Positions 1 to 7,419 of a DNA stretch of 17,995 nt are shown here, piece after piece. Location: the NCBI GenBank assembly GCA_043778625.1, contig JAYWFU010000094.1:1-17995 (forward strand). The letters are read 5' to 3'. The notes under the pieces are model-generated. The model did not search any database and had not been told where the DNA came from. It saw only the letters and a program-made list of their open reading frames with translations. This DNA comes from JACMRI01 sp043778625 (GTDB lineage Bacteria > Bacteroidota > Bacteroidia > UBA4408). The position numbers were made by a program, and so were the translations under genes. Position 1 is the stretch's first letter, and every line of letters begins with the position of its first letter.

Positions 1-36
1 ATAAATAAACTTGTAATAATAGTAGTTTAACTACAA

Positions 37-82
37 TATTGGCTAAACGCCAATAAAATAGTCTCCTGCAAGAGACTATTTT
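37..82 (+). terminator. Tandem hairpins, probable intrinsic terminator
   Basis: Two hairpins lie in tandem. The first has a 7-bp stem (TATTGGC 37-43, GCCAATA 49-55) and a 5-nt loop. The second has a perfect 11-bp stem (AAAATAGTCTC 55-65, GAGACTATTTT 72-82) and a 6-nt loop, and ends in a T-rich tract. The A/T ends of the second stem would let it work in both directions. It most likely ends a plus-strand gene lying left of the window, and it could also stop minus-strand transcription coming from the broken gene at 148-388. Confidence 0.65.
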
Positions 83-147
83 AATTTCAAAAGTCACATA
101 AAGCAACATTTTAGAACGGAAATCGAAGTTCGCCTTTGTTTGTGTTA

Positions 148-388
148 TTAAATATGCCTTTCCGAGTTATTACACTCGGCTAGCCCCCCGCCATTGGCTT
201 GTGCCAATAATAGGGTCTCTAAAGACGCACGAGAAACTTTAAGAAAAGACTTACCTTGCCCTACCACCCTACTAAACATTGCCATTAACTCCGTGTAACG
301 GCTCTCGCTGGTGCGCACTTGGTCTTGGTAGGAACGCACTTGGTCTTGTAGGGTGCTTACTAAAGCATCTTTCCAAGGGTTAGTACTG
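148..388 (-). pseudogene. 3' remnant of a coiled-coil protein gene, truncated by IS30 remnant
   Basis: On the minus strand an open frame runs from the junction with IS30-like sequence near 388 to a TAA at 148-150, about 80 codons. There is no convincing start: a GTG at 337-339 lies inside a continuing frame, and upstream codons read TNPWKDALVSTLQDQVR before the reading enters transposase DNA. The product is helical, with two successive heptads of the form DQVRxxx encoded by a 21-bp direct repeat, then a basic/hydrophobic tail ending in an Asn/Gly-rich segment. It resembles the coiled-coil tail that follows the DNA-binding part in some Bacteroidota regulators, but no DNA-binding domain remains, so the family is a guess. 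I read it as the C-terminal end of a gene whose 5' part was lost when the IS30 sequence arrived or recombined. Confidence 0.5.
314..348. repeat. 21-bp-period direct repeat encoding a coiled-coil heptad
   Basis: CGCACTTGGTCTTG occurs at 314-327 and again at 335-348, a spacing of exactly 21 bp or seven codons. In the minus-strand frame each copy encodes Gln-Asp-Gln-Val-Arg, so the repeat duplicates one coiled-coil heptad. Confidence 0.7.
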
Positions 389-673
389 CATAAAAAAATA
401 GCTGAAGGGTTAAATATTAACTACTTTTTTGTTAATCCATACGCTAGTTGGGAACGTGGCGCTAATGAACGGCGAAGCCCTCATGAATACTAAATCAAAA
501 AATAGATAACAATGAATAGTATTTAAATGGATTAGTTAGACAGTATTTCCCTAAAAAATATAACGTTGAATTAATAATAGAAGAGGAAGTTATTAAAGTA
601 ATAGACCTAGAAAAGATTTGGATTTAAAACTCTAAATGAAATATTTGAAGAGAAAATTAAACCTGTAGCATAA
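389..673 (+). pseudogene. Decayed IS30-family transposase, C-terminal part
   Basis: Three reading segments on the plus strand together give the C-terminal end of an IS30-family DDE transposase. Frame 389-493 reads HKKIAEGLN, then NPYASWERGANE, the family's signature around the catalytic Glu. After an insertion, frame 511-612 gives NGLVRQYFPKK and then a region ending EEEVIKVID. A third frame, 614-673, gives RFGFKTLNEIF and ends in TAA after PVA. The gene is dead: there is an internal stop at 491-493, a second at 517-519, a frame change near 612 that deletes about five codons (the usual NxRPRK segment), and the N-terminal half is absent. About 41 bp (470-510) that do not fit the family sit between two copies of AATGAA (464-469 and 511-516). 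Sequence continuing to about 705 may include the IS right end. Confidence 0.8.
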
Positions 674-754
674 TGTTACATTTATTACTTGAATCCACCG
701 AAAACGCCTTAATGCTGGCTGGAATAATGAATAGCTGTTGAAAACTCTCAAAAA

Positions 755-1690
755 TTAAATGCGTTTGCTCTGCATCCCGCCCGAATGCAGTAATAGTATG
801 CGAGAATTTGGGTGAAATTTATTATTGGCTAGTAATTGGGTTACTGCATACAGCATTTTACCAGTATACACAGGTTCTAACGGCACATTGTGTAATGCTG
901 TTTGTTGCTGTATAAAACTAGCCAAGTAGTTGGGTGTTTTGGCATAGCCTCCACAATGAAACTTATCGTTAATACTCCACAAATTATTAGGGGCAATAGT
1001 ATGTTTTGTAAGTAATTCGTTGGATAAATAATTTTCGCCTTTTAACACTTGTATGCCCAATGTGTGTACTTGTGTGTGTTGCAAGGCGGTAATAATACCC
1101 GCCAGCGTAGTGCCTGTACCACAAGCGCACACGCAGTAGTTATAATAATTGGTCGTAAAAAGCGAATTAACGGCAGCGCTATCATGTGCATTAAAGTTAT
1201 AATGTGTCATAGTATAGTGTGGTGTAGTACTCGTGGTAAATTTGGTAATTAACTCGCACCCTTGCGCACCAAGTGCATTGCCTCCCCCCTCAGGAATCCA
1301 GTATTCGTTAGGGGTTAGTGCAGTGTCGGTATTACGCAAATTACTATACTCGGCGCGCGACACATAATGTAACTCCATGTTATTAGCTACACAAACTTGC
1401 AAGTGTGTGTTTAATACCGCAGGCATTTCGCCACGTATATACGCCTTAGTTCTAAACCCTGCTTGCTTGCCAGCTACCGCCAATGCTACTAAATGGTTGC
1501 TATACGCACCGCCCATACTTACTAACGTAGTAGCATTGTTGACTTTGGCTTGTGTTAGGTTATGTACTAATTTAAAATATTTGTTGCCACTAATTAATGG
1601 GTGTAGCTCATTAAGCATTAGCATATCTACCTGTATATTGCTAGCGTTGGGCAACGTAAGTGGTAGTATGCGTACAGCAGTATTAATCAC
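755..1690 (-). CDS. PLP-dependent enzyme, ACC deaminase / D-cysteine desulfhydrase family
   Basis: The 311-residue product belongs to the fold-type II PLP enzymes that include 1-aminocyclopropane-1-carboxylate deaminase and D-cysteine desulfhydrase. Motifs in order: HPLISGNKYFKL with the probable PLP-binding Lys37, SMGGAYSNH at 58-66 for substrate binding, CGTGTTLAG at 190-198 as the phosphate-binding loop, and LHSGG near 301-305. The N-terminal Arg-Asp-Asp typical of true ACC deaminases is LNE here, so D-cysteine or related amino-acid lyase activity is more likely than ACC deamination. Residues about 150-180 hold a Thr/Tyr/Asn-rich insertion next to the phosphate loop. The start is GTG: an in-frame stop lies five codons upstream and the next Met (residue 23) is too far inside. 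It follows the FAD enzyme gene by 16 bp and is the last gene of the minus-strand operon. The exact substrate cannot be told from sequence. Confidence 0.85.
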   Translation of the reverse strand: MINTAVRILPLTLPNASNIQVDMLMLNELHPLISGNKYFKLVHNLTQAKVNNATTLVSMGGAYSNHLVALAVAGKQAGFRTKAYIRGEMPAVLNTHLQVCVANNMELHYVSRAEYSNLRNTDTALTPNEYWIPEGGGNALGAQGCELITKFTTSTTPHYTMTHYNFNAHDSAAVNSLFTTNYYNYCVCACGTGTTLAGIITALQHTQVHTLGIQVLKGENYLSNELLTKHTIAPNNLWSINDKFHCGGYAKTPNYLASFIQQQTALHNVPLEPVYTGKMLYAVTQLLANNKFHPNSRILLLHSGGMQSKRI

Positions 1691-1706
1691 AGTAATTATG
1701 CGCTAG

Positions 1707-3125
1707 TTAATTTTTAGCTAAACCAGTTTTGCTTATGCTACTACTTTCTTGGTAGCTATCATAATCAGTATTAATGTCCCACAAATTATGGGTGGCGTTA
1801 TTCAAAATATTATCAGCAGCAAGTATGCCCATTAATATACTGTGATCTTGGTTATTGTATTTGAATGCTCCATAACGCCCAATAACACTAAGGTTATTAA
1901 TCGTTGACAAATAATTTTGTATGGGTTCTAAACTGTTTTTGTAGCCCGTGCTATACACAGGGTAACAACGAGGTATGCGATGCACATATCCATCAATTAC
2001 TTTAGCTGCGCCTAATAAGCCAGTGTGCTGTACCTCTTTAGTACCAAGGGTTATAAGTGCATCGTTGGTCGTGGCATAAAAATCATCGTTATAATTGCAC
2101 CAATACTCCAAACACAAAATAGTTTCGGGCTTGTTATTATTTAATTGAGGTACCCAGTTACTAAAGTTGGTTAATCGGCCTAGTTGCAAGTCGTTACTGT
2201 GTATGTACAACCAATTATCAGGAAATAAATTAGTGGCGTTTACCCGCAAGTACACTAATACCGTACTACGGAAAGTAAGTTCGTTACACGCTTCTTTTAT
2301 ACCAAGGGGCACATTATTAATTTGCTGTACCATTGTGGTTAAAGGCATCGAACTTATTATGTGGTCGTAATATTGCGTTTCGCCGTTGGCAAGCACAATG
2401 CCTATTGCTTTATCGTCTTTAACTAGTACTTGTGCTACAGCAGTATTGGTGTATAGTTTGCCCCCATTGTGCTGTATGGCTTTAGCCATGCGCTCGTACA
2501 CACTACCAGTGCCGCCGTGTGGGTAAGCAAACTCGTCTACTAATGACTTGTGGGTATTGTTTTTACCTCCCTTTAATCCGTTAATAACAGCTTCCCACAG
2601 TGAGAGTTTTTTAATACGTTGCGCTGCAAAGTCGGCATCGAGGGCTGTGCAGGGTATACCCCATAGTTTTTCGCTATATGTTTTAAAAAATAATTGGTAT
2701 AACCGTTTGCCAAATCTGTTGGTTACCCAGCCTTCAAAATGGGTAGTGTTTTTAGTAGGATGTAATCGTTCGGCTACATAACTAAGTACGCAACGCACTG
2801 ATTCCACAATGCCTAATTTTAGTAGGGCATCAATGGGCTTGAGAGGGTAATGAAAAAACTTTTTTTTGTAATAAATACGTGTTAAACGGTTTACCATTTC
2901 GTAGTCGTTACCTACTACTTCTAGCCACAAATCATTAATGCGTTTATCATCGCTAAAAAAACGATGCGGCCCTATATCTACCTTTTGCTCCCACAAATCT
3001 ATGGTTTTAGCCAAGCCCCCCACACTATCCGACGCTTCGTAGAGGTGTACATTAGGTAGTTGTTTGCTTAATTGATACGCCGCCGTAATTCCTGCAGGAC
3101 CTGCGCCTATTATAGCTATTTTCAA
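1707..3125 (-). CDS. FAD-dependent amine-oxidase-like oxidoreductase
   Basis: The 472-residue product has a textbook N-terminal dinucleotide-binding fold: IIGAGPAG at 5-12, an acidic Glu30 at the end of the second strand, and the GG pair at 36-37. A matching C-terminal FAD segment is near 411-440 (VIGRYGAFKYNNQDHSI). The middle carries GPHRFF (52-57), YPLKP (93-97) and WVTNRFGKRLYQLFF with YSEKLWG (133-156). These are typical of the protoporphyrinogen-oxidase/UDP-galactopyranose-mutase-like flavoproteins often found in polysaccharide gene clusters. No neighbour shows a sugar pathway, so the substrate is unknown. The start is TTG; it is immediately preceded by an in-frame TAA, and any later start would destroy the FAD-binding strand. 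It sits 21 bp after the CoA-transferase gene and 16 bp before the PLP enzyme gene, so it is almost certainly co-transcribed. The last 30 or so residues are a polar Ser/Asn-rich tail. Confidence 0.85.
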   Translation of the reverse strand: MKIAIIGAGPAGITAAYQLSKQLPNVHLYEASDSVGGLAKTIDLWEQKVDIGPHRFFSDDKRINDLWLEVVGNDYEMVNRLTRIYYKKKFFHYPLKPIDALLKLGIVESVRCVLSYVAERLHPTKNTTHFEGWVTNRFGKRLYQLFFKTYSEKLWGIPCTALDADFAAQRIKKLSLWEAVINGLKGGKNNTHKSLVDEFAYPHGGTGSVYERMAKAIQHNGGKLYTNTAVAQVLVKDDKAIGIVLANGETQYYDHIISSMPLTTMVQQINNVPLGIKEACNELTFRSTVLVYLRVNATNLFPDNWLYIHSNDLQLGRLTNFSNWVPQLNNNKPETILCLEYWCNYNDDFYATTNDALITLGTKEVQHTGLLGAAKVIDGYVHRIPRCYPVYSTGYKNSLEPIQNYLSTINNLSVIGRYGAFKYNNQDHSILMGILAADNILNNATHNLWDINTDYDSYQESSSISKTGLAKN

Positions 3126-3146
3126 TTAAATTTAATGGTTTAGGTG

Positions 3147-3803
3147 TTAATCAATAATCATTTCAGGAATTTCTCTTTCAACAATTAAATTAGCCTCAGT
3201 ACTTTTTACAATATGCTCCACGGTTACACCAGGTGCACGTTCTAATAATTTAAAACCCTTGTCAGTTACTTCAATTACAGCTAATTCGGTTACTATTTTT
3301 TTAACACAACTAACACCTGTTAGCGGCAAATCACATTTTTTTAATAGCTTGCTTTCGCCTAGTTTGTTTACGTGTTGCATGGCTACAATAATATTTTTGG
3401 CTGATGCCACTAAATCCATTGCGCCCCCCATGCCTTTTACCATTTTGCCTGGTATTTTCCAGTTGGCTATATCACCCGTTTCCGATACCTCCATTGCGCC
3501 AAGTATTGTTAAATCTACCTTGCAGGCACGTATCATTCCAAAACTCATAGCACTATCAAATATTACGGCCCCAGGTAGCAAAGTTACAGTTTGCTTACCT
3601 GCATTTATCAAATCAGCATTTTCTTCGCCTTCGTAAGGGAAGGGTCCCATGCCTAATATTCCGTTTTCCGATTGTAGCTCTACATTAATTCCTTTGGGTA
3701 TAAAGTTGGCCACTAATGTAGGTATGCCTATACCTAGGTTTACGTACATTCCGTCTTTTACTTCCTTAGCAATGCGTTTAGCAATTCCGTTTTTATCTAG
3801 CAT
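3147..3803 (-). CDS. scoB: 3-oxoacid CoA-transferase, subunit B
   Basis: The 218-residue product matches subunit B of succinyl-CoA:3-ketoacid (or acetate:acetoacetate) CoA-transferase in length and motifs. GIGIPTLVANF is at 24-34, and LQSENGILGMGPFP at 43-56 contains the catalytic Glu46, which carries the CoA thioester in the ping-pong reaction. A glycine-rich KGMGGAMDLV is near 123-132. The enzyme activates acetoacetate with CoA taken from succinyl-CoA in ketone-body or butanoate metabolism and acts as a heteromer with subunit A. Subunit A normally lies directly upstream, but here the upstream neighbour is the SpoIIE phosphatase gene, 23 bp away, and no subunit A gene is in the window. ATG start at 3801-3803. 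The close relatives atoA/scoB cannot be told apart on sequence alone. Confidence 0.9.
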   Translation of the reverse strand: MLDKNGIAKRIAKEVKDGMYVNLGIGIPTLVANFIPKGINVELQSENGILGMGPFPYEGEENADLINAGKQTVTLLPGAVIFDSAMSFGMIRACKVDLTILGAMEVSETGDIANWKIPGKMVKGMGGAMDLVASAKNIIVAMQHVNKLGESKLLKKCDLPLTGVSCVKKIVTELAVIEVTDKGFKLLERAPGVTVEHIVKSTEANLIVEREIPEMIID

Positions 3804-3826
3804 TTTTAGTTGTCTTTAAAGGCAAG

Positions 3827-5617
3827 TTATACTCTAACTCCCATCATTAATATATCATCTACTTGCTCCTCTTGTCCTCGCCAATCTTCAATAGTTTGCA
3901 TTAATTTTTGACGCTGATCAAGCATTGGCATATCGTTTACCTCTAATAATAAATCTCTTAATCGGCGAGCTAAAAACTTTTTGCCCTGCGGTCCTCCAAA
4001 CTGATCTCTGTAGCCATCAGTACTTATATATAGCGTATCGCCAGTTTGTAGCTGAATAATTTTGTTGGTATATTGTTTTTCGTCTGATGCTACAAATATA
4101 CCTATTGATAATTTATCGCCATCAATTTCTTGTATTTCTTTATTTCTAATCAAATACATTGAGGTGTAAGCGCCTGCAAACTCAAGTGTTTTAGTTTCTA
4201 AATTAATTGCGCACATACTTATATCCATACCATCTTTACTGGTGGATGTAGCATTGTTTTGATGCAAGGTTTCGCTTACACCACGGCTCAGCTCGTCTAA
4301 TACGGTTGATGCCGTTGGGTTTTCCAAACCTATTACCGCATTCTTTAATAAATTATAACCTACTATACTCATAAATGCTCCAGGTACGCCATGTCCAGTA
4401 CAATCTACTGAGGCAAAAAATATTTTATTACCGCGTTTTTCCACAAAATAAAAATCGCCACTTACAATATCTTTTGGTTTAAATAGTATAAATGATTGCG
4501 GTAGTAATTGTTTTACAAAAAATTGAGGAGGAAGTATGGCATCCTGTATACGCTTGGCATATCTAATACTGTCAGTTACCTGCGAAAACACATACTCTAA
4601 CTCGGCTCGCTGGTCTTCAATACGTTCTTTTTGGCGCACTACTTCTTCCGTACGCTCCATTACTTTAAACTCTAGCATACGTTCATTCTCGGCCAAATCA
4701 CTACGCATTTTTAATAATGCTTCGCCCAACTTATCTTCCTCACTTAGGGGTTTGTAGTCCGAATCAAAATTACCAGCTCCTACTTCTTTGGCAAATTGTG
4801 TAGTACTTTCAATACCTTGTTTTAAATTTTGTACCGCTACCGACATATCTCCAATTTCATCATTACGATAGTGTATTTTCTCAGATGGCATTATACCCTT
4901 GGCTAGTTTTTGTACTATTATTCGTAATTTATCAATAGGTATTACAATAGCACGTACTGTAAACACTGCAATTAATAATCCTCCTATCACTAGGGCAACT
5001 CCCATCCAGTTTACTAGGCGCGATAGTAAATCAAAGGAGTTAAACATTTCGCGGCTATAAAAGTTAGCATTTTTTCGTTGATGTGATGATAGCTCATCTA
5101 ACTTATCCAAAATACTTTTGGTTCGTACTGGTATTTCTCCAGTAGGGTCAAACAACAAACCTAACTCAAACATTATTAAACCATCCCCCCAAGCATCGGT
5201 AGTTGTTAATTGGCTCATTACTTGTTTGTGGGCAATGAATAATGTATCAACCGATGCTAATATTTGTGCCAATTCATTTTTACTTTTATCATCCCACGAT
5301 GACGAAATTTTGAGTAAATCTTTTTTAAGTTGAGGGTGTGTAGATATTATCAGGCGACGCAAGCTAGGCGCATCTACGTTATTATTAGGCCCACCAGCTC
5401 TGTACCAACTATCAATCCACATTTTGGATTGTGTTACCTCTAACTTAAACTCTTCTATTTTTTGAACCGATGGGCTTATTTCGTCGTTAATTCTATTATT
5501 TAGCTTACGGCTATTATTTACAGTAATTAGAGTAAATGAAAATGCAAAAATTGTTAGCAATAGCAAGGCTCCAAAACCTAAATAAAGCCTAATACCTATT
5601 GTTAATCGTTTTTTCAC
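3827..5617 (-). CDS. HAMP-containing SpoIIE-family (PP2C) protein phosphatase
   Basis: The 596-residue product is an inner-membrane sensor phosphatase. Residues 11-33 form TM1; 34-202 are a largely helical extracytoplasmic domain resembling a four-helix sensor; 203-222 form TM2; a HAMP domain follows to about 275, with a second HAMP-like segment (276-310) and a coiled coil (310-345). The catalytic domain spans about 350-596. It begins YAKRIQDAILPP and has the metal-binding Asp series: VSGDFY (D388), SVDCTGHGVPGAFMS (D405), DGMD (462-465), ISTDGYRDQ (D534) and QVDDI (D587/D588). All expected acidic residues are present, so it should dephosphorylate Ser/Thr on a target such as an anti-sigma-factor antagonist; none is encoded nearby. 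The GTG start lies 11 bp after the TPR gene. The extracytoplasmic domain is well placed to receive a signal from the two exported proteins encoded just upstream. Confidence 0.9.
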   Translation of the reverse strand: MKKRLTIGIRLYLGFGALLLLTIFAFSFTLITVNNSRKLNNRINDEISPSVQKIEEFKLEVTQSKMWIDSWYRAGGPNNNVDAPSLRRLIISTHPQLKKDLLKISSSWDDKSKNELAQILASVDTLFIAHKQVMSQLTTTDAWGDGLIMFELGLLFDPTGEIPVRTKSILDKLDELSSHQRKNANFYSREMFNSFDLLSRLVNWMGVALVIGGLLIAVFTVRAIVIPIDKLRIIVQKLAKGIMPSEKIHYRNDEIGDMSVAVQNLKQGIESTTQFAKEVGAGNFDSDYKPLSEEDKLGEALLKMRSDLAENERMLEFKVMERTEEVVRQKERIEDQRAELEYVFSQVTDSIRYAKRIQDAILPPQFFVKQLLPQSFILFKPKDIVSGDFYFVEKRGNKIFFASVDCTGHGVPGAFMSIVGYNLLKNAVIGLENPTASTVLDELSRGVSETLHQNNATSTSKDGMDISMCAINLETKTLEFAGAYTSMYLIRNKEIQEIDGDKLSIGIFVASDEKQYTNKIIQLQTGDTLYISTDGYRDQFGGPQGKKFLARRLRDLLLEVNDMPMLDQRQKLMQTIEDWRGQEEQVDDILMMGVRV

Positions 5618-5628
5618 GCAGAGCAGTT

Positions 5629-6507
5629 TTATTTAAAATTAGCTAATTCAGCATCGTATTTAGCTGATAATTCAATTTCGTTCAGCGCTTGGTAAATATT
5701 ACGTAAGCCTTCTACCACTCCTTTATTTTCTTTACCGTACTTGTATGCACGTAGCATATATGGCAAGGCTTGTTTGTAACATAGTATAGCTTTTTCTTGT
5801 GCTGCATCCATTGCTACCAAGTCATCTTCCAGCTTTTTATCGTTGATGATAGCCACCCCCTTGTTATAATAATTTACACCTATTTGCTTATTAGCGTTAG
5901 CATTAGTGCTGTCTACTTTAAGTATTTGCGAATATTGCTCTATAGCTTGCTTAAAGGCATCTTCGCGTTTTGAATCTGCTTGATAAATCTCAACAAATAC
6001 ACTACCTAAGGCCGCTTTAAATAATAATTCTCGGTCTTTTACCTGTTGATTTTTAGGGTCTATTACATTCATACATTGTTTATAATAGTTAAAATATTCC
6101 ATCGACTTATCGTAAGTATTTGCATTTAATAAGACGTTAGCTTCATTACTAAATTTACCAGCAAGGTATTTAATAGTTAACGAATCTTGGTCGTAATTTT
6201 CTTTTTTAACATCTAATTGTATGGCTTTTTTAAGTGCAGAAAATGCTTCTACACGTGTTTTGTGTGCAGCATCTCCAGTTTGTTTTTTCGATAATTCCTT
6301 ATAAATAAATCCTTTGTAGTACCAGCATTCCCAAGTAGTGTTTTGGGCAGGGTCTTTTACACACTTATCAATAATAGTTACCGCACCTTCTACATTTCCT
6401 GTTTGCAATGCCGCTACAGCTTCCTCAGTAGTGGTTTGCGCCATAGCCGAAACGGCAATGGTAGCAACCATTACAAGGGTAAGATATATTTTATGCATTG
6501 CGTTCAT
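5629..6507 (-). CDS. Exported TPR protein of the YfiR-phosphatase operon
   Basis: The 292-residue product has a Sec signal peptide with probable cleavage after Ala23 (SAMA, then QTT). The mature part is built of helical pairs of TPR type. Examples are WECWYYKGFIYKELSK near 58-73, a unit with AFSALKKAIQLD near 88-99, AIEQYSQILKVDSTNANANKQIGVNYYNKG near 188-217, and a last unit around the LPYMLRAYKYG segment. No enzymatic motif is present, so it is probably a periplasmic protein-protein adaptor. Its ATG overlaps the stop of the YfiR-like gene in a TAATG arrangement, which points to translational coupling, and the phosphatase gene follows after 11 bp. The partner is not shown by the sequence; YfiR or the sensor domain of the phosphatase are the natural candidates. 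Confidence 0.8.
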   Translation of the reverse strand: MNAMHKIYLTLVMVATIAVSAMAQTTTEEAVAALQTGNVEGAVTIIDKCVKDPAQNTTWECWYYKGFIYKELSKKQTGDAAHKTRVEAFSALKKAIQLDVKKENYDQDSLTIKYLAGKFSNEANVLLNANTYDKSMEYFNYYKQCMNVIDPKNQQVKDRELLFKAALGSVFVEIYQADSKREDAFKQAIEQYSQILKVDSTNANANKQIGVNYYNKGVAIINDKKLEDDLVAMDAAQEKAILCYKQALPYMLRAYKYGKENKGVVEGLRNIYQALNEIELSAKYDAELANFK

Positions 6508-7034
6508 TAGTCCACAGGTATTCCTAGCGTTATTAAATTCTGGCTTATTTTTAAGTCAGATTTTTCGGCATTATTTTTACTTAATTCAAATTTTTGCTTG
6601 TTGCTTTGTACCACAAAATTTATAATGGCACCTTGTTTTACATAGCCTTCTTTTTCGGTTACTAACAGGGTGTTATGTCCTTTTATTTTACTAATGATAG
6701 TAGGTATAGGCGTTGCGTTTTCGGCTGGCACAAATAATATGTGGCATTTTTTAATATCAGCAGTAGTGGCAAAAATCTTAATCTCAATTTTTTGAGTCCC
6801 AACTACTTTACCTGTAGTTATAGTAGTGAGTTCGCTCACTACACTTGATGAGCCTAGTACTCCAATGGTAAATACACCCGTGCGATTTGCCTCTTTCCAC
6901 TCCACGTACTTACTAAAATTATAAATAAATACCGCTTTTACTCGAGCACTTGGGTCGGGTGGCGCAAAATAAAAAGTAGATGGACTAAAAGCCATCGTAC
7001 TAATTAATGATAATATGAATATTATTTTGCGCAC
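6507..7034 (-). CDS. YfiR-family periplasmic regulator
   Basis: The 175-residue product has an N-terminal export signal (about 1-22) followed by the YfiR-type (DUF4154) fold. Visible family marks are VKAVFIYNFSKYVEW near 33-47, FTIGVLGSSS near 55-64, KCHILFVP near 95-102, LLVTEKEGYVKQGAIINFVV near 121-140, and a C-terminal region with FELSKNNAEKSDLKIS. In Pseudomonas, YfiR is a periplasmic repressor of the diguanylate cyclase YfiN (TpbB). Here there is no diguanylate cyclase and the downstream membrane enzyme is a HAMP-PP2C phosphatase. The start is GTG; starting at Met14 would remove most of the signal peptide. It is the first gene of the minus-strand operon, with a Bacteroidota-type -7 box 24 bp upstream. 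The two cysteines often found in the Pseudomonas protein are not conserved (only one Cys is visible). Confidence 0.85.
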   Translation of the reverse strand: MRKIIFILSLISTMAFSPSTFYFAPPDPSARVKAVFIYNFSKYVEWKEANRTGVFTIGVLGSSSVVSELTTITTGKVVGTQKIEIKIFATTADIKKCHILFVPAENATPIPTIISKIKGHNTLLVTEKEGYVKQGAIINFVVQSNKQKFELSKNNAEKSDLKISQNLITLGIPVD

Positions 7035-7058
7035 TATTTATAATTGATTGTATATTTT

Positions 7059-7066
7059 CAAAAGTA
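7059..7066 (-). promoter_or_regulatory. Candidate -7 box for the yfiR-like operon
   Basis: Read on the minus strand this is TACTTTTG, a full match to the Bacteroidota TAnnTTTG box, ending 24 nt before the GTG start. A TTG lies upstream (minus strand, 7082-7084), but the 15-bp spacer is shorter than usual, so only the -7 element is reasonably supported. Confidence 0.4.
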
Positions 7067-7375
7067 AAACTATTTTTAAAACAATACCACTTATTTAGCT
7101 AAGTAGATATAAAAACAATGCCAAAAGGATATTTTGCAGTGTTTTAAACTCGTCAAAACAGATATTTGCACTAAAAACATCGATACAATACATTTTTGTT
7201 GTTTAATTTAACAGTTATTAAGTTCTAAGACGTAATAATTTATCCTAAGCTAATTAGCCACTACAAATGTTTATTACCTCAATAATTGTACTAAGCCTCT
7301 TTGCATTTGATAAGCACATTACAAATTTTACAAAAATAAATAGCCTAAAATAAGCTAATTGGTATACTTAATGAG

Positions 7376-7383
7376 TATATTTG
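7376..7383 (+). promoter_or_regulatory. Candidate -7 box for the giant SPOR protein gene
   Basis: TATATTTG matches TAnnTTTG and lies 36 nt before the TTG start codon, giving a predicted 5' leader of about 30 nt. The only upstream TTG (7359-7361) is 14 bp away, too close for a normal -33 element, so the call is tentative. Confidence 0.4.
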
Positions 7384-7419
7384 AGACTTTGTTGTGCTTT
7401 ATCTATTACTTATTAGCCA

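Larger units (their letters stand above)
7035..7419. other. Divergent intergenic region
   Basis: This AT-rich stretch of 385 bp separates the minus-strand yfiR-like operon from the plus-strand giant gene, so it must hold at least one promoter in each direction. A candidate -7 box is present near each gene start (entries at 7059 and 7376). I see no open frame, no long inverted repeat, and no convincing riboswitch or terminator. Its length leaves room for regulator binding and perhaps a small RNA, but nothing in the sequence demonstrates one. Confidence 0.6.

Noticed and set aside
1377..1706. Plus-strand open frame of 109 codons
   Set aside because: It lies wholly antisense to the PLP enzyme gene, and its Cys/Leu-rich translation resembles no family; the opposite frame has clear PLP-enzyme motifs.
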